A DNA stretch of 64,000 nt from Sulfoacidibacillus thermotolerans (GCF_003144315.1 NZ_MPDK01000002.1:1-64000); one strand, 5' to 3'; shown: positions 33,801 to 44,992, numbered from the stretch's first letter. Made by a program: numbers and translations. Notes: generated by a model from the sequence alone, not told the origin.

Positions 33801-34537
33801 GGCAAGCCACGATTACTGAAATTGCTGGAACGATTACAGATATTCGTGAAGCGAAAGACAAACGTGAAATTGAGGTAACGGGTGAGGCTGAAACGAAGGT
33901 CTACGCAGTGCCGTTTGGATCACGCCTGCGCGTCAGTATCGGTCAAGAAGTGGATGCGGGGGACGAGTTAACAGAAGGTAGCGTAGATCCAAAGGAAATG
34001 CTGCGCGTAAAAGGTCTACGCGGGGTGCAAAATTATCTTTTGCGTGAAGTGCAACGGGTATATCGTCTGCAAGGTGTGGATATTGACGATAAGCACGTTG
34101 AGGTGATGGTGCGCCAGATGATGCGCAAAGTGCGCATTGTTGACAGCGGTTCAACAGATTTGCTGCCTGGCACTTATGTGGATCTATTTGTTTATGAAGA
34201 TGCAAACCGCGTGGCCCTTTTAACTGGTGGAGAACCGGCGGTGGCACGAGCGGCACTGCTTGGAATTACAAAGGCTTCGCTTGAGACAGACTCCTTTTTG
34301 TCGGCGGCTTCTTTCCAAGAAACAACTCGTGTCTTAACAGAAGCGGCAATCAAAGGGAAAGTCGATCGATTGTTAGGCTTAAAAGAAAATGTGATTATCG
34401 GTAAATTAATACCAGCTGGTACTGGGATGTCGCGTTATCGCAGTATTGATATCGTGGATGCAAACGAAGTACAAGACGCAAATGCTGATGTAGAGGAGTC
34501 GAGCTTGGAAGTTGTAGCTGCAGATGTAACGGACTGA
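30899..34537 (+). CDS. rpoC: RNA polymerase beta' subunit
   Basis: 1212 residues from TTG 30899 ([20 protein letters not shown]). The N-terminal zinc ribbon [19 protein letters not shown] is intact. The catalytic NADFDGDQ with three Asp that hold Mg2+ is at about 447-454, and trigger-loop sequence [10 protein letters not shown] lies near residue 940. A GGGGGGCCCC palindrome overlaps the ribosome site. 35 bases after rpoB. Confidence 0.97.
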   Translation: MLDVNNFEFMKIGLASPDKIRSWSHGEVKKPETINYRTLKPEKEGLFCEKIFGPQRDWECHCGKYKRVRYKGVVCDRCGVEVTRAKVRRERMGHIELAAPVSHIWYFKGIPSRMGLVLDMSPRSLEEVIYFASYVVTDPGDTPLEKKQLLSEKEYRSYREKYGYAFEAGMGAESIKKLLLEIDLDREIDTLREELRTVQGQRRNRAIKRLEVLDAFKQSNNEPSWMILDALPVIPPDLRPMVQLDGGRFATSDLNDLYRRVINRNNRLKRLLDLGAPDIIVQNEKRMLQEAVDALIDNGRRGRPVTGPGNRPLKSLSHMLKGKQGRFRQNLLGKRVDYSGRSVIVVGPELKMYQCGLPKEMALELFKPFVMKELVAQGLAHNIKSAKRKVERVSPEVWDVLEQVITEHPVLLNRAPTLHRLGIQAFEPILVAGRAIKLHPLVCTAYNADFDGDQMAVHVPLSAEAQAEARLLMLAAHNILNPKDGKPVVTPTQDMVLGSYYLTIEKSGEPGEGRIFSSKEEVLLAYQYGQISLHSRIVIPARVLEKTSFTPEQEKALLVTTCGKILFNEIFPPEFPYINVADRKNLLVGTPDEYFIFDKGADLTAFVSKVPVKGAVVKSFLGAIIGECFSRYGTTRTAEILDRVKRLGFSYSTKAGITISVADIYVPKQKEEIVAEAEKKEDTVVMQFRRGLITEEERYNRFISIWSTAKDNLTNTLMDSLDRFNPIYMMANSGARGSVSQITQLAGMRGLMANPSGRIIELPIKSNFREGLSVLEYFISTHGARKGLADTALRTADSGYLTRRLVDVAQDTIVRIEDCGTDRGLPVQQIRDGKEVIEDLYDRIVGRIAFETVRHPETGEVLVARNQLIEENIARAIVNAGITEVTIRSVLTCRARHGVCIKCYGRNLATGKMVEIGEAVGIIAAQSIGEPGTQLTMRTFHTGGVAGDDITQGLPRIQELFEARNPKGQATITEIAGTITDIREAKDKREIEVTGEAETKVYAVPFGSRLRVSIGQEVDAGDELTEGSVDPKEMLRVKGLRGVQNYLLREVQRVYRLQGVDIDDKHVEVMVRQMMRKVRIVDSGSTDLLPGTYVDLFVYEDANRVALLTGGEPAVARAALLGITKASLETDSFLSAASFQETTRVLTEAAIKGKVDRLLGLKENVIIGKLIPAGTGMSRYRSIDIVDANEVQDANADVEESSLEVVAADVTD

Positions 34538-34565
34538 ACAAGTCGCAAGTGTTACAAATGTTGGT

Positions 34566-34602
34566 CAGAAAGCGACTGCTGAGAATGGGCAGTCGCTTTC
34601 TG
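34566..34602 (+). terminator. Terminator-like hairpin after rpoC
   Basis: Perfect 14-bp stem CAGAAAGCGACTGC (34566-34579) / GCAGTCGCTTTCTG (34589-34602) with 9-base loop. There is no clean T-run, so it may act as a processing or stabilising structure as well. Confidence 0.65.
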
Positions 34603-34620
34603 CTAAATTCTTCTTTGTCC

Positions 34621-34650
34621 TTGACAATTAACGTGCAGCGGTGCTAACAT
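34621..34650 (+). promoter_or_regulatory. str operon promoter
   Basis: TTGACA (34621-34626), 18-bp spacer, TGC-TAACAT (hexamer 34645-34650). It precedes the L7Ae-like gene and rpsL. Confidence 0.7.
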
Positions 34651-34684
34651 GTTCAAGTGTGCCTAGACAGGAGAAGTAGGTGGC

Positions 34685-34945
34685 GTGCCAGTGTATCAGC
34701 GAGTTCGTCAACAGCAGATGCGCGTGGTGGGATTATCCTCTACTTTGCGGGCTCTGCAAAAGGGGCATCTGATCGAAGTTTATCTCGCTAAAGACGCGGA
34801 ACACCGAGTGTTACAGCCGCTGCAGAAGCAGTGTGAGGAAAGAGGCATATCGATCGTTTGGGTTGATTCGCAACTTGCCTTGGGTCGGGCCTGTGGACTG
34901 CGGATTGGCACTTCGGCGGTTGGAATTTTGCGAGAAGACATATAG
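34685..34945 (+). CDS. ybxF: L7Ae-like kink-turn RNA-binding protein
   Basis: 86 residues. Matches the small L7Ae/L30e/S12e/Gadd45 family found between rpoC and rpsL in Bacillus. The helix and VYLAKDAEHRVLQPL are typical, as is ALGRACGLRIGTSAVGIL. These proteins bind kink-turn RNA; a ribosomal or regulatory role is not settled. GTG 34685 follows AGGAGAAGTAGG. 34946-35110 holds only the rpsL leader, with a small stem GCGAATT/AATTCGC at 35070-35090. Confidence 0.87.
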   Translation: MPVYQRVRQQQMRVVGLSSTLRALQKGHLIEVYLAKDAEHRVLQPLQKQCEERGISIVWVDSQLALGRACGLRIGTSAVGILREDI

Positions 34946-35110
34946 GCGTTAGGCCGAACTTCGCGAACTTCTAGCGATGAGGGCTGCAAGACCACTTTTC
35001 TTTGCCCGTTAATGGCCCGCCAGGGTCAGTGGGCTTAAAAAGAAGGCGGACACGCCGAGTGGATTGATGGCGAATTGAAATGAAATTCGCTCCAAAAGGA
35101 GGTGTGCGAC

Positions 35111-35530
35111 GTGCCGACGATTAACCAGCTCGTGCGCAAAGGACGGATGGTCGTAGAAGAAAAATCCGGAGCGCCGGCATTACAGAAGGGGTACAACAGC
35201 TTCCATAAGGAGCAGACAGACCTGCCTTCACCGCAAAAGCGCGGCGTATGTACGCGCGTGGGGACAATGACCCCGAAAAAACCAAACTCAGCATTGCGTA
35301 AATATGCTCGTGTACGCCTGACCAATGGGATTGAAGTAACAGCGTATATCCCCGGGATTGGACATAATTTGCAAGAACACTCTGTCGTCCTTGTTCGTGG
35401 CGGACGGGTGAAAGATTTGCCTGGTGTTCGCTATCACATTGTGCGTGGGGCGCTCGATACTGCGGGCGTAAAAGACCGTCAGCAAGCTCGTTCAAAATAT
35501 GGCGCAAAACGTCCGAAGAAGAAAAAGTAA
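35111..35530 (+). CDS. rpsL: Ribosomal protein S12
   Basis: 139 residues. Decoding-site protein. GTG 35111 follows AAAAGGAGGTG and gives the family start [11 protein letters not shown]. The streptomycin region [11 protein letters not shown] and [13 protein letters not shown] carry the wild-type residues. First ribosomal gene of the str operon. Confidence 0.97.
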   Translation: MPTINQLVRKGRMVVEEKSGAPALQKGYNSFHKEQTDLPSPQKRGVCTRVGTMTPKKPNSALRKYARVRLTNGIEVTAYIPGIGHNLQEHSVVLVRGGRVKDLPGVRYHIVRGALDTAGVKDRQQARSKYGAKRPKKKK

Positions 35531-35596
35531 TGCGGAGTGCGGGCTAGCCAGTGCGCTTTGTAATTTGATAAGGGTAGTGGAAAGGGGGATTTCTTC

Positions 35597-36067
35597 ATGC
35601 CGAGGAAAGGGCCTGTGCCGCGTCGGGATGTAATGCCGGATCCGGTATACGGAAACAAGTCGGTCACGCGTTTGATCAACAAAGTCATGCTTGATGGTAA
35701 GCGTGGAATCGCGCAAAACATCGTGTATGGCGCGTTTGAAAAAGTGCGTGAACGCACTGGCAAAGATCCAATGGAAGTATTTGACGCAGCGATGAAAAAT
35801 ATTATGCCCGTCCTGGAAGTTAAAGCGCGACGTGTAGGTGGATCAAATTATCAAGTGCCAGTTGAAGTGCGTCCGGAGCGCCGCACAACACTTGGGATCC
35901 GCTGGTTAGTAACATATGCGCGTCAACGTCATGAAAAAGATATGGACGAGCGCTTGGCAAATGAAATTCTTGACGCTGCAAACAATGCAGGCGGTTCAGT
36001 GAAAAAACGTGAAGATACGCATCGTATGGCTGAGGCCAACAAAGCGTTTGCGCATTATCGCTGGTAG
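35597..36067 (+). CDS. rpsG: Ribosomal protein S7
   Basis: 156 residues. Organises the 16S 3' domain at the head of the small subunit. [18 protein letters not shown] is the typical start. ATG 35597 after AAAGGGGGA. 66 bases after rpsL. Confidence 0.97.
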   Translation: MPRKGPVPRRDVMPDPVYGNKSVTRLINKVMLDGKRGIAQNIVYGAFEKVRERTGKDPMEVFDAAMKNIMPVLEVKARRVGGSNYQVPVEVRPERRTTLGIRWLVTYARQRHEKDMDERLANEILDAANNAGGSVKKREDTHRMAEANKAFAHYRW

Positions 36068-36132
36068 ACCGCTGCGTGAGTTAGAAGCAGTTGCTAAGAA
36101 TGAAAATGTACATGGAAGGGAGGAGGGAGTTC

Positions 36133-38208
36133 ATGTCAAGACAATTCCCGCTAGAGAAAACGCGCAACATTGGAATTATGGCTCACATCGATGCGGGGAA
36201 AACGACAACGACTGAGCGTATTTTGTTTTACACAGGTCGTGTGCACAAAATAGGTGAAGTGCATGAAGGCGCAGCGACGATGGACTGGATGGTGCAGGAA
36301 CAAGAACGCGGGATCACCATTACTTCGGCTGCGACAACGGCTCAATGGAAGGGCCACCGCATCAATATCATTGATACGCCAGGACACGTGGACTTTACGG
36401 TTGAAGTCGAGCGTTCTTTGCGCGTTCTTGATGGAGCGGTCGCGGTGTTTGACGCCAAAGGCGGTGTTGAGCCGCAATCTGAGACCGTCTGGAGACAAGC
36501 AGATAAGTATGGAGTTCCACGGATCGCATACGTAAACAAAATGGATATTATTGGTGCGGACTTCTATGCCTGTGTAGATCAGATCCGCAATCGCTTAAAA
36601 TCAAATCCTGTGGCGATTCAACTCCCCATCGGGGCGGAAGATCACTTTACAGGTGTGATTGATCTTGTGGAGAATCGAGCGATTGTCTATACGGACGATC
36701 TCGGGACTACTTCAGAATCGCGCGAGATTCCGGAGGAATACAAGGAAAAAGCGGCTGAGTTTCGTGTGAAACTGCTTGAAGCTGTTGCTGAAGTTGATGA
36801 AGAACTGATGATGAAGTATCTTGATGGCGAAGAGTTGACGATCGAAGAGATTAAGCGTGGATTGCGCCAGGGAACAACATCATCCGTATTGGTACCGGTA
36901 CTTTGCGGATCGTCCTATCGCAATAAAGGTGTTCAACCTATGCTTGATGCGGTCGTTGATTATCTTCCTTCGCCTCTAGATATCCCCCCCGTAAAAGGGA
37001 CGGATGCAGAGGGTGAGCCTGCAGAGCGTTTAGCGGATGATCAGGAGCCCTTTTCTGCATTGGCTTTTAAGATCATGACAGATCCTTTTGTCGGGAAGTT
37101 AGCCTTCTTCCGCGTTTACTCAGGGACTCTTTCGTCAGGATCGTACGTGCTGAATTCAACAAAAGGAAAGCGCGAACGGATTGGTCGTATTCTACAGATG
37201 CATGCGAATCACCGCGAAGAAATTCCTGTTGTGTACTCCGGTGATATTGCAGCTGCAGTTGGTTTGAAAGATACGACTACGGGGGATACACTGTGTGACG
37301 AAAAAGCGGTGATCGTTCTCGAATCGATGGATTTCCCGGATCCGGTAATTTCGGTCGCAATTGAACCTAAAACAAAGGCAGACCAAGATAAGATGGGGAT
37401 TGCCTTAAATAAGCTGGCTGAAGAGGATCCGACCTTTAAGACGCGGACAGATCAAGAAACCGGACAGACGATTATTTCAGGAATGGGTGAGTTGCATCTT
37501 GAGATTATCGTCGATCGGATGGTTCGCGAGTTTAAGGTTGAGGCGAATGTTGGGAAACCGCAAGTTGCCTATAAGGAAACCATACGAAACAAGGTCAAGG
37601 CAGAAGGAAAATTTGTGCGTCAGTCAGGTGGACGTGGTCAATATGGTCACGTTTGGGTGGAATTTGAGCCCCTCGAACGCGGAGCTGGCTATGTTTTTGA
37701 AAACAAGATTGTCGGCGGTGTCGTGCCGCGCGAATACATCCCGGCGGTGGACGCGGGGATTCAGGAAGCGATGCAAAATGGCGTGATTGCTGGGTATCCG
37801 ATGATCGATGTAAAAGCTACGATTGTCGATGGCTCCTATCACGAAGTCGACTCTTCGGAAATGGCATTCCATATTGCTGGGTCTATGGCGTTGAAAAATG
37901 GCGCAAACAAAGCCGATCCAATTCTTCTTGAACCTATCATGAAAGTTGAAGTTGTTGTACCCGAAGAATACATGGGCGACATTATGGGTGATATTAACTC
38001 GCGCCGCGGTCGTATCGAAGGCATGGAGGCTCGTGCAGGTGCGCAAGTCATTCGTGGATTTGTGCCACTCGCTGAGATGTTCGGGTATGCAACAAGTCTT
38101 CGCTCTAGAACGCAAGGTCGAGGAACGTACACGATGGAGTTCTCCTCTTACGAGGAAGTTCCGCGTTCTGTAGCTGCCGAGATCATTGCAAAAAATAAAG
38201 GACAATAA
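36133..38208 (+). CDS. fusA: Elongation factor G
   Basis: 691 residues. Translocase GTPase. G1 AHIDAGKTT (residues 17-25), DTPGH and NKMD are present, followed by domains II-V. ATG 36133 has a strong GGAGGGAG; an in-frame ATG upstream at 36100 would add residues without a clear site. Transcribed with rpsL-rpsG-tuf. Confidence 0.97.
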   Translation: MSRQFPLEKTRNIGIMAHIDAGKTTTTERILFYTGRVHKIGEVHEGAATMDWMVQEQERGITITSAATTAQWKGHRINIIDTPGHVDFTVEVERSLRVLDGAVAVFDAKGGVEPQSETVWRQADKYGVPRIAYVNKMDIIGADFYACVDQIRNRLKSNPVAIQLPIGAEDHFTGVIDLVENRAIVYTDDLGTTSESREIPEEYKEKAAEFRVKLLEAVAEVDEELMMKYLDGEELTIEEIKRGLRQGTTSSVLVPVLCGSSYRNKGVQPMLDAVVDYLPSPLDIPPVKGTDAEGEPAERLADDQEPFSALAFKIMTDPFVGKLAFFRVYSGTLSSGSYVLNSTKGKRERIGRILQMHANHREEIPVVYSGDIAAAVGLKDTTTGDTLCDEKAVIVLESMDFPDPVISVAIEPKTKADQDKMGIALNKLAEEDPTFKTRTDQETGQTIISGMGELHLEIIVDRMVREFKVEANVGKPQVAYKETIRNKVKAEGKFVRQSGGRGQYGHVWVEFEPLERGAGYVFENKIVGGVVPREYIPAVDAGIQEAMQNGVIAGYPMIDVKATIVDGSYHEVDSSEMAFHIAGSMALKNGANKADPILLEPIMKVEVVVPEEYMGDIMGDINSRRGRIEGMEARAGAQVIRGFVPLAEMFGYATSLRSRTQGRGTYTMEFSSYEEVPRSVAAEIIAKNKGQ

Positions 38209-38229
38209 GACGATAAGGAGTTGATTTCA

Positions 38230-39420
38230 TTGGCAAAGGCAAAATTTGAACGCAATAAACCGCACGTAAATATCGGTACGATCGGTCACGTAGACCATGG
38301 GAAGACCACTTTGACGGCTGCGATCACTACGGTGCTTTCGCTGAACGGCCAAGCTCAAGCTATGGCATATGATGCAATTGATAAAGCGCCAGAAGAACGC
38401 GAGCGCGGAATCACGATCAATACAGCTCACGTGGAATATGAAACGGCAAATCGCCACTATGCACACGTGGACTGCCCAGGTCACGCAGACTATGTAAAAA
38501 ACATGATCACCGGTGCGGCACAAATGGACGGAGCGATTCTTGTTGTATCAGCCTCTGATGGTCCTATGCCACAAACGCGGGAACATATTTTGCTCGCTCG
38601 CCAAGTAGGCGTTCCATACATTGTTGTGTTTATGAACAAGTGTGACATGGTAGATGACGAGGAATTGCTTGAACTCGTAGAAATGGAAATTCGCGATCTG
38701 TTAACAGAATATGAATTCCCTGGCGATGACACTCCGATTATCCGCGGTTCTGCGTTAAAAGCCTTAGAAGATCCAAAAGGTGAATGGGCTTCGAAGATCA
38801 ACGAATTGATGGATGCTGTAGATAGCTTTATCCCGACGCCGGAGCGTGATACGGATAAACCATTCTTGATGCCAGTTGAAGACGTATTTACCATTACGGG
38901 TCGCGGAACCGTCGCAACGGGTCGCGTAGAACGCGGTCAACTTAAAGTTGGAGACGAAGTTGAAATCGTCGGATTGGCTGAAGAGCCGCGTAAAACCGTT
39001 GCTACAGGGATTGAAATGTTCCGTAAACTGCTTGACTTTGCTCAAGCTGGTGACAATATCGGCGCTTTATTACGTGGTGTCGATCGCAAAGATATTGAGC
39101 GTGGTCAAGTTATTTGTAAACCAGGTTCGATTAAACCGCACACAACTTTTGAAGCGCAAGTTTACGTTTTGAAAAAAGAAGAAGGTGGACGTCATACACC
39201 ATTTTTTAATAACTACCGTCCCCAATTCTATTTTCGAACAACAGATGTGACTGGGATCATTACACTTCCTGAAGGTGTAGAAATGGTCATGCCTGGCGAT
39301 AACGTGACACTTAAAGTGGAATTGATTTCGCCGATCGCAATTGAAGATGGAACGCGTTTTGCAATTCGCGAAGGTGGACGCACAGTGGGTGCAGGCGTCG
39401 TTGTTGGGATTACGAAATAA
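38230..39420 (+). CDS. tuf: Elongation factor Tu
   Basis: 396 residues from TTG 38230. AAGGAG lies nine bases before it and [18 protein letters not shown] is the normal N-terminus; TTG 38221 directly abuts the ribosome site. G1 GHVDHGKT (19-26), DCPGH and NKCD are all intact. A TTG start in so abundant a protein is unusual. A strong terminator follows. Confidence 0.97.
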   Translation: MAKAKFERNKPHVNIGTIGHVDHGKTTLTAAITTVLSLNGQAQAMAYDAIDKAPEERERGITINTAHVEYETANRHYAHVDCPGHADYVKNMITGAAQMDGAILVVSASDGPMPQTREHILLARQVGVPYIVVFMNKCDMVDDEELLELVEMEIRDLLTEYEFPGDDTPIIRGSALKALEDPKGEWASKINELMDAVDSFIPTPERDTDKPFLMPVEDVFTITGRGTVATGRVERGQLKVGDEVEIVGLAEEPRKTVATGIEMFRKLLDFAQAGDNIGALLRGVDRKDIERGQVICKPGSIKPHTTFEAQVYVLKKEEGGRHTPFFNNYRPQFYFRTTDVTGIITLPEGVEMVMPGDNVTLKVELISPIAIEDGTRFAIREGGRTVGAGVVVGITK

Positions 39421-39428
39421 CTTGAGAA

Positions 39429-39467
39429 AAAAAGAAGCTAGGCGCATTTTGCGTCTAGCTTCTTTTT
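39429..39467 (+). terminator. str operon terminator after tuf
   Basis: 17-bp stem 39429-39445 / 39451-39467 with one G-T pair, a 5-base loop and a T-run that is part of the stem end. It is also A-rich on the 5' side, so it could work in both directions. Confidence 0.9.
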
Positions 39468-39548
39468 GTGAAAGGCACTTGTGAGTTAGCCAATTTCTTG
39501 TGGGGAAAAGATGTACCATAGTAGGTGGTGTATTAGTAGTAGAGCATG

Positions 39549-39554
39549 TATAAT
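39549..39554 (+). promoter_or_regulatory. Possible -10 element for lepB
   Basis: TATAAT at 39549-39554 in the 197-base tuf-lepB gap, about 64 bases before lepB. No matching -35 is visible at 16-18 bp. Confidence 0.3.
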
Positions 39555-39617
39555 TAAACCCGTATCTTTTAGACGGCAGATCGTTTGATGAACGCGTTTT
39601 AGTGAAGGAGGCACACG

Positions 39618-40223
39618 ATGAGTGAACCGTCACGCGGCCGAAAAGATGGATTATCATCTGAAACCGCTGCGAACCAAAAATCTGGATGGAGTAATATCTG
39701 GGATTGGGTTAAAGCCATTCTAGTAGCAGTCGTGATTGCTTTTCTTATCCATCACTTCCTCTTCGCACAATTTCAAGTCGACGGCCTTTCAATGTATCCC
39801 ACGCTGCGCAATAACGAACGATTGCTAGTCGATAAAATCCCCTATTATTTTGGCCCGCCAAAGCCAGGTGATATCATTGTGTTTAAGTCCCCGTTTGGCG
39901 AGGATTGGGTAAAACGTGTGATCGGCATACCTGGTGAGACCTTGCGCATTTACGATGGACAACTCTACATTGACGGGAAATTAATCAAAGAACCATTTAT
40001 AAACGGTCCTATGAATCCATACAAGAATTTTGGTCCGGTTACAGTACCGCCGGGTCACTTGTTTGTCATGGGGGACAACCGAAATATTAGTGAAGATTCG
40101 CGTGTGATCGGGCCGATACCGATCTCTTCGGTGATTGGGCGTGTAGACTTCGTATTTTGGCCGCTTGATCATTTTAAATTTATTGGGCCAACGCAAGAAC
40201 ACTATCTACCACAATCACCGTAA
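39618..40223 (+). CDS. lepB: Type I signal peptidase
   Basis: 201 residues. Membrane serine protease that removes signal peptides. One N-terminal transmembrane segment (about 31-50) after a short cytoplasmic Ser-rich tail. Catalytic Ser58 in VDGLSMYPTL, catalytic Lys99 in DWVKRVIGIPGE, and MGDNR..SEDSR (boxes D and E). ATG 39618 follows GAAGGAGGC. Its position between tuf and rpsJ, bounded by the tuf terminator and the S10 promoter, is not the Bacillus order. Confidence 0.93.
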   Translation: MSEPSRGRKDGLSSETAANQKSGWSNIWDWVKAILVAVVIAFLIHHFLFAQFQVDGLSMYPTLRNNERLLVDKIPYYFGPPKPGDIIVFKSPFGEDWVKRVIGIPGETLRIYDGQLYIDGKLIKEPFINGPMNPYKNFGPVTVPPGHLFVMGDNRNISEDSRVIGPIPISSVIGRVDFVFWPLDHFKFIGPTQEHYLPQSP

Positions 40224-40256
40224 GGAATGATCAGATCGGGCAAACAATGTTCTTCC

Positions 40257-40285
40257 TTGTATTTTGCGCGCATCTTTAGTATAAT
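40257..40285 (+). promoter_or_regulatory. S10 operon promoter
   Basis: TTGTAT (40257-40262), 17-bp spacer, TATAAT (40280-40285). It would give a leader of about 140 bases. Confidence 0.55.
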
Positions 40286-40326
40286 TTCATACTGTTGGTT
40301 TCTGACTGCGATGAGGCAAAAGGTTG

Positions 40327-40368
40327 CTCATGTACCTGAGCCATATAGGTACCAATGAGGAAATTTTT
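40327..40368 (+). promoter_or_regulatory. Attenuator-like hairpin in S10 leader
   Basis: CTCATGTACCT (40327-40337) pairs with AGGTAC (40347-40352) and ATGAG (40355-40359) across a 2-base bulge, followed by a T5 run at 40364-40368. A second small hairpin CCGGT/ACCGG lies at 40384-40400. Together they look like a control point before rpsJ. Confidence 0.5.
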
Positions 40369-40429
40369 GCGGAGTATGTCCAGCCGGTCGATGAAACCGG
40401 AACAATTGGGCGATGAAGGAGGGAAATAT

Positions 40430-40738
40430 GTGGCAAAGCAAAAGATTCGAATTCGACTCAAAGCGTACGATCATCGGCTACTGGATCAATCTGCCGAAAA
40501 AATCGTTGAGACTGCGAAACGATCAGGCGCTGGTGTCGCGGGACCGATTCCGCTGCCGACAGATAAATCTGTGATCACCATTCTGCGTTCTCCGCACAAG
40601 TATAAGGATTCACGCGAACAGTTTGAGATGAGAACACATAAGCGACTGATCGATATATTGAGTCCGACGCAACAGACTGTAGATGCGTTAATGCGCTTAG
40701 ACTTACCGTCTGGTGTAGATATTGAGATTAAATTGTAA
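40430..40738 (+). CDS. rpsJ: Ribosomal protein S10
   Basis: 102 residues. Head protein of the small subunit, also NusE in antitermination. GTG 40430 follows GAAGGAGGG and gives the family start [14 protein letters not shown]; the open frame upstream to 40355 is leader. Opens the S10 operon. Confidence 0.97.
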   Translation: MAKQKIRIRLKAYDHRLLDQSAEKIVETAKRSGAGVAGPIPLPTDKSVITILRSPHKYKDSREQFEMRTHKRLIDILSPTQQTVDALMRLDLPSGVDIEIKL

Positions 40739-40765
40739 TGTGTGCACGGCTAGGGAGGTGCGAAA

Positions 40766-41386
40766 GTGAAAGGGATTTTAGGACGCAAACTTGGCATGAC
40801 GCAAGTGTTTCTGGAGGACGGAAACGTAGTTCCTGTAACGGTAATTGAAGCGGGTCCCTGTGTAGTGTTGCAGGTTAAGACGCCGCAAACAGACGGTTAC
40901 AGCAGCGTTCAACTCGGTTTTGCCGACATGAAACGACCGAATAAGTCGTTGGCTGGTCATGCTGCAAAAGCCAATACAGTGGCCAAGCGCTACGTTCGTG
41001 AACTTCGCGGTCCGCTTGATCAAGCGTATGAAGTTGGGCAAGAGGTGTTTGCAGATACGTTTAGTGCGGGCGATATTGTCGATGTAATCGGCGTATCAAA
41101 AGGCAAAGGGACGGCTGGACCGATTAAACGGCACAATCAGTCTCGTGGTCCTATGGCGCACGGGTCCAAGTATCACCGTGGTGTAGGATCGTTAGGATCG
41201 ATTAACCCGAATCGCGTCTTTAAAGGTCAAACAATGGCGGGGCGTATGGGACATGAGCGGGTTACTGTGCAGAATCTGCAAGTGGTGCGCGTGGATCGCG
41301 AACGCAATTTATTGTTGATCAAAGGTGCTGTACCAGGGCCGAAAAAAGGGTATGTAACCGTGCGCTCGGCAGTGAAACAGCGCTAA
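40766..41386 (+). CDS. rplC: Ribosomal protein L3
   Basis: 206 residues. Its long loop reaches the peptidyl-transferase centre. [14 protein letters not shown] at the start and [22 protein letters not shown] in the middle are typical. GTG 40766 follows AGGGAGGTG. 27 bases after rpsJ. Confidence 0.97.
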   Translation: MKGILGRKLGMTQVFLEDGNVVPVTVIEAGPCVVLQVKTPQTDGYSSVQLGFADMKRPNKSLAGHAAKANTVAKRYVRELRGPLDQAYEVGQEVFADTFSAGDIVDVIGVSKGKGTAGPIKRHNQSRGPMAHGSKYHRGVGSLGSINPNRVFKGQTMAGRMGHERVTVQNLQVVRVDRERNLLLIKGAVPGPKKGYVTVRSAVKQR

Positions 41387-41411
41387 TTAGCAAGAAAGGA
41401 GGTTGCAAGAA

Positions 41412-42038
41412 ATGCCGAAAGTTCCTGTTTACAACATGAGTGGGGCTGCAGTGGGCGAAATCGAATTGTCCGATGCGGTGTGGAACGCGCCTGTTCATCA
41501 AGGTGCAATGTTTGATGTGGTTCAAAGTATACTCGCTTCTAGGCGGGCGGGGACGCACAAAGTGAAAGGTCGCTCGGAAGTGCGCGGCGGTGGTCGTAAA
41601 CCTTGGAAACAAAAAGGAACGGGGCGTGCGCGTCAGGGTAGCATTCGTTCTCCGCAATGGGTTGGTGGTGGTACGGTGCATGGACCGACACCAAGGTCAT
41701 ACGCATATCAATTGCCCAAAAAAATTCGCCGTCTTGCCTTGCGTTCTGCATTGACGACAAAAGTGCAAGCGGGCACGATCATTGTTCTTGATGAACTGGC
41801 GATGCAAGAAGTGAAAACCAAGCGGATGCATGAAGCGCTAAAGGCGTTAGGTATAACAAGTAAGGCGCTGCTTGTCGATGCAACGAAGAGCGAAAATGTC
41901 TACTTGTCCGTTCGCAATATTCCGGGTACGTCTTATTGCGCCGCTGAAGGGCTCAATGTTTATGACGTGCTAGCGTACGACCGCCTCGTCATTACAAAGG
42001 CTGGCGTTGCGCGTGTCGAGGAGGTGTTCGCGAAGTGA
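41412..42038 (+). CDS. rplD: Ribosomal protein L4
   Basis: 208 residues. Exit-tunnel protein. The loop [21 protein letters not shown] is conserved. ATG 41412 follows AAAGGAGGTT. The stop overlaps rplW (GTGA). In some bacteria L4 represses its own operon; the hairpins at 40327-40400 are candidates here. Confidence 0.97.
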   Translation: MPKVPVYNMSGAAVGEIELSDAVWNAPVHQGAMFDVVQSILASRRAGTHKVKGRSEVRGGGRKPWKQKGTGRARQGSIRSPQWVGGGTVHGPTPRSYAYQLPKKIRRLALRSALTTKVQAGTIIVLDELAMQEVKTKRMHEALKALGITSKALLVDATKSENVYLSVRNIPGTSYCAAEGLNVYDVLAYDRLVITKAGVARVEEVFAK

Positions 42039-42328
42039 AAAACGCTCACGATATCATCCGACGTCCGCTTGTCACTGAGAAATCAATGGGGTTAGCAGAA
42101 CGCCAAGTATATACTTTTGAAGTTGCTGGCGATGCGAACAAAATTGAGATTGCAAAAGCTGTAGAAACAGTTTTTCCAGGAGTTAAAGTTGTGAAGGTGA
42201 ACACGATGTGGGTGCCAGCAAAACGCAAGCGTTTTGGGCGTCATGTTGGCTATACGTCAAAGTGGAAAAAGGCAATGGTTACGTTAACAGAAGACTCGCA
42301 GCAACTTGATTTCTTCGGTCAAGCGTAG
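42035..42328 (+). CDS. rplW: Ribosomal protein L23
   Basis: 97 residues. At the tunnel exit, docking site for SRP and trigger factor. [12 protein letters not shown] and [15 protein letters not shown] are family segments. GTG 42035 overlaps the rplD stop by four bases, so translation is probably coupled. Confidence 0.96.
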   Translation: MKNAHDIIRRPLVTEKSMGLAERQVYTFEVAGDANKIEIAKAVETVFPGVKVVKVNTMWVPAKRKRFGRHVGYTSKWKKAMVTLTEDSQQLDFFGQA

Positions 42329-42352
42329 TTCTGAGTAAAGGAGGGATCCGCG

Positions 42353-43183
42353 TTGGCAATTAAAAAGTATAAACCGACTTCGCCAGGTCGTCGTTTTATG
42401 TCTGTGGCGGCATTTGATGAAATCACGACAGACACACCAGAAAAAACACTGCTGGAGGCACTTCCTAAGCGTGCTGGACGCAACCATCAAGGGAAAATTA
42501 CCACGCGTCATCGCGGCGGCGGTCATAAGCGGCAGTATCGAATCATTGATTTTAAGCGCAATAAAGATGGCATACCCGGCCGTGTTGCCACGATTGAGTA
42601 TGATCCGAACCGTTCTGCTCGGATTGCACTGATCCATTATGTGGACGGGGAAAAGCGGTATATACTTGCGCCTGTTGGACTAAAGGTGGGCGATACGATT
42701 CATTCTGGTCCGGATGCTGATATTAAGGTTGGAAATGCATTGCCGCTTTCTGCAATTCCGGTCGGTACAGTTGTGCACAACGTCGAGTTGAAGCCTGGCA
42801 AGGGCGGTCAAATGGCTCGCGCAGCGGGCGCAGAAGCTCAATTGCTCGCAAAAGAGGGCGATTATGCACAATTGCGCTTGGCTTCGGGTGAAGTTCGTAT
42901 GGTGCGCATTGAATGCAGGGCGACGGTTGGACAAGTGGGGAACCTCGATCACGAGAATGTGAACTATGGAAAAGCGGGTCGCAAACGCTGGCTTGGCATT
43001 CGTCCAACAGTTCGCGGGGTCGTAATGAATCCAAACGATCACCCGCACGGTGGTGGTGAAGGGCGTGCTCCGATTGGGCGCAAGTCTCCGATGTCACCTT
43101 GGGGCAAACCAACGCTTGGGAAGAAGACTCGGAAAAAGAATCACAGAACGGATAAGTATATCGTGCGTCGCCGCAAAAAATAA
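42353..43183 (+). CDS. rplB: Ribosomal protein L2
   Basis: 276 residues. Needed for subunit joining and peptidyl transfer. [15 protein letters not shown] start and the conserved [18 protein letters not shown] with the functional His are present. TTG start at 42353 after AAAGGAGGGAT; again unusual for a strongly expressed gene. Confidence 0.97.
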   Translation: MAIKKYKPTSPGRRFMSVAAFDEITTDTPEKTLLEALPKRAGRNHQGKITTRHRGGGHKRQYRIIDFKRNKDGIPGRVATIEYDPNRSARIALIHYVDGEKRYILAPVGLKVGDTIHSGPDADIKVGNALPLSAIPVGTVVHNVELKPGKGGQMARAAGAEAQLLAKEGDYAQLRLASGEVRMVRIECRATVGQVGNLDHENVNYGKAGRKRWLGIRPTVRGVVMNPNDHPHGGGEGRAPIGRKSPMSPWGKPTLGKKTRKKNHRTDKYIVRRRKK

Positions 43184-43217
43184 TGCAGCGTGATGTGCGA
43201 GAAGGGAGGACGTTATC

Positions 43218-43499
43218 GTGGGCCGTTCATTAAAAAAGGGGCCGTTTGCGGACGATCATTTGTTAAAGAAGGTTGATGCGCTCAATGCGGCAAATGAAAA
43301 ACGCGTCATAAAGACATGGTCGCGCCGTTCGACGATTTTCCCGCAATTTGTGGGTCACACCATCGCAGTTCATGATGGTCGTAAGCATGTTCCGGTTTAT
43401 ATCTCAGAAGATATGGTTGGCCATAAACTCGGTGAGTTTGCGCCGACGCGTACCTTTAAAGGACATGCGGGCGATGAGAAGGCTTCGCGTTCGCGTTAA
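43218..43499 (+). CDS. rpsS: Ribosomal protein S19
   Basis: 93 residues. Binds 16S at the head with S13. [17 protein letters not shown] start, [11 protein letters not shown] and the basic C-terminus are typical. GTG 43218 after GGGAGGA. Confidence 0.97.
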   Translation: MGRSLKKGPFADDHLLKKVDALNAANEKRVIKTWSRRSTIFPQFVGHTIAVHDGRKHVPVYISEDMVGHKLGEFAPTRTFKGHAGDEKASRSR

Positions 43500-43541
43500 A
43501 TTTGTTGTTTAACTGGAAATTGAAGTGAAGGGGGTACTGAG

Positions 43542-43874
43542 ATGGAAGCCAAAGCTGTTGCGCGGCACATTCGGATCGCTCCGCGGAAGGTGCGCTTGGT
43601 TGTGGATTTGATCCGCGGCAAACGCGTTGGGGAAGCGATCTCCATTTTGCGCCACACCCCAAAGGCGGGTTCGCCTGTGGTGGAAAAGGTATTGCGATCG
43701 GCCATTGCAAATGCGGAGCATAATTACAACATGGATGTTGAGCAACTCGTTGTGAAAAAGATCTTTGTTGATCAAGGCACTACGCTCAAGAGATTCCATC
43801 CGCGAGCACAGGGACGGGCATTTAGCATTCTTAAACACACAAGTCACATTACGGTAGTTGTTGGCGAAAAGTAG
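43542..43874 (+). CDS. rplV: Ribosomal protein L22
   Basis: 110 residues. Its beta-hairpin lines the exit tunnel. [17 protein letters not shown] at the start and [19 protein letters not shown] near the end are intact, with no insertion in the macrolide-sensitive loop. ATG 43542. Confidence 0.97.
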   Translation: MEAKAVARHIRIAPRKVRLVVDLIRGKRVGEAISILRHTPKAGSPVVEKVLRSAIANAEHNYNMDVEQLVVKKIFVDQGTTLKRFHPRAQGRAFSILKHTSHITVVVGEK

Positions 43875-43889
43875 GGAGGGATTGACTGC

Positions 43890-44543
43890 ATGGGGCAAAA
43901 GGTGCACCCAATCGGAATGCGCATTGGCATTATTCGCGACTGGGATTCAAAGTGGTTTGCCAATAAGAAAGAGTACAGAGGGTTACTGCACGAGGATTTA
44001 AAAGTGCGTGAATTTGTGCTTAAGCGCTTAAAAGATTCGGCAGTTTCTCGCGTAGGAATTGAACGTTCAGCGAATCGTTTAAATGTGACCATCCATACCG
44101 CAAAGCCTGGTATGGTGATTGGTAAGGGCGGATCTGAGGTAGATACGCTGCGCAATCAGCTTTCAAGCTTGACAGGGAAGCGAGTTCACATCAGTATTAA
44201 CGAGATTAAAGTGGCGGATCTTGATGCCAAGCTAGTTGCAGACAATATTGCACAGCAACTTGAGCGCCGTGTCGCATTTCGCCGCGCAATGAAACAAGCG
44301 ATTCAACGCACTTTGCGCGCTGGGGCAAAGGGTGTCAAAGTGCAAATTTCAGGTCGCCTGGCAGGCGCTGATATTGCACGTACGGAGGGCTACTCAGAAG
44401 GGACAGTGCCGCTTCACACGCTGCGTGCAGACATCGATTATGCAATTAGCGAAGCGCACACAACGTATGGAAGAATCGGAGTCAAGGTGTGGATCTACCG
44501 CGGAGAAGTCTTGCCGACGCGCGGGAAGAAAACCGCCGAATAG
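43890..44543 (+). CDS. rpsC: Ribosomal protein S3
   Basis: 217 residues. mRNA entry-channel protein. The N-terminal KH domain carries [15 protein letters not shown], and the C-terminal domain ends with a basic tail. ATG 43890, 15 bases after rplV, with GGGAGGG. Confidence 0.97.
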   Translation: MGQKVHPIGMRIGIIRDWDSKWFANKKEYRGLLHEDLKVREFVLKRLKDSAVSRVGIERSANRLNVTIHTAKPGMVIGKGGSEVDTLRNQLSSLTGKRVHISINEIKVADLDAKLVADNIAQQLERRVAFRRAMKQAIQRTLRAGAKGVKVQISGRLAGADIARTEGYSEGTVPLHTLRADIDYAISEAHTTYGRIGVKVWIYRGEVLPTRGKKTAE

Positions 44544-44557
44544 GGAGGTAACAAACC

Positions 44558-44992
44558 ATGTTGATGCCGAAACGCGTGTTGCACCGCAAGGAACATCGCG
44601 GGCGTATGAAAGGCATGAGCAAGGGTGGCAACGAGGTCACGTTTGGTGAATACGGCCTACAGGCGTTGGAACCGGCGTGGATTACCAATCGTCAGATCGA
44701 AGCTGCTCGTATTGCTATGACGCGTTACATTCGCCGTGGTGGTAAAGTGTGGATTAAAATCTTTCCGAGTAAACCTGTAACTGCAAAACCAGCCGAAACT
44801 CGGATGGGGAGCGGGAAAGGTTCTCCGGAAAAATGGGTTGCAGTAGTGAAGCCGGGGCGGATTTTATTTGAATTGGCAGGTGTGCCAGAAGAGGTAGCAC
44901 GAGAAGCGCTGCGGTTAGCGTCGCACAAACTTCCGATTAAGACAAAGTTTGTTGCGCGTGCGGATATGGGAGGTGAACCAAATGAAGGCTAA
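44558..44992 (+). CDS. rplP: Ribosomal protein L16
   Basis: 144 residues. Near the A-site tRNA elbow. The start [15 protein letters not shown] and [19 protein letters not shown] are characteristic. ATG 44558 after GGGAGG. Overlaps rpmC by 11 bases. Confidence 0.97.
   Translation: MLMPKRVLHRKEHRGRMKGMSKGGNEVTFGEYGLQALEPAWITNRQIEAARIAMTRYIRRGGKVWIKIFPSKPVTAKPAETRMGSGKGSPEKWVAVVKPGRILFELAGVPEEVAREALRLASHKLPIKTKFVARADMGGEPNEG

Noticed and set aside
40355-40429. S10 with 25 extra N-terminal residues
   Set aside because: The extension covers leader hairpins; GTG 40430 has the ribosome site and the family start.
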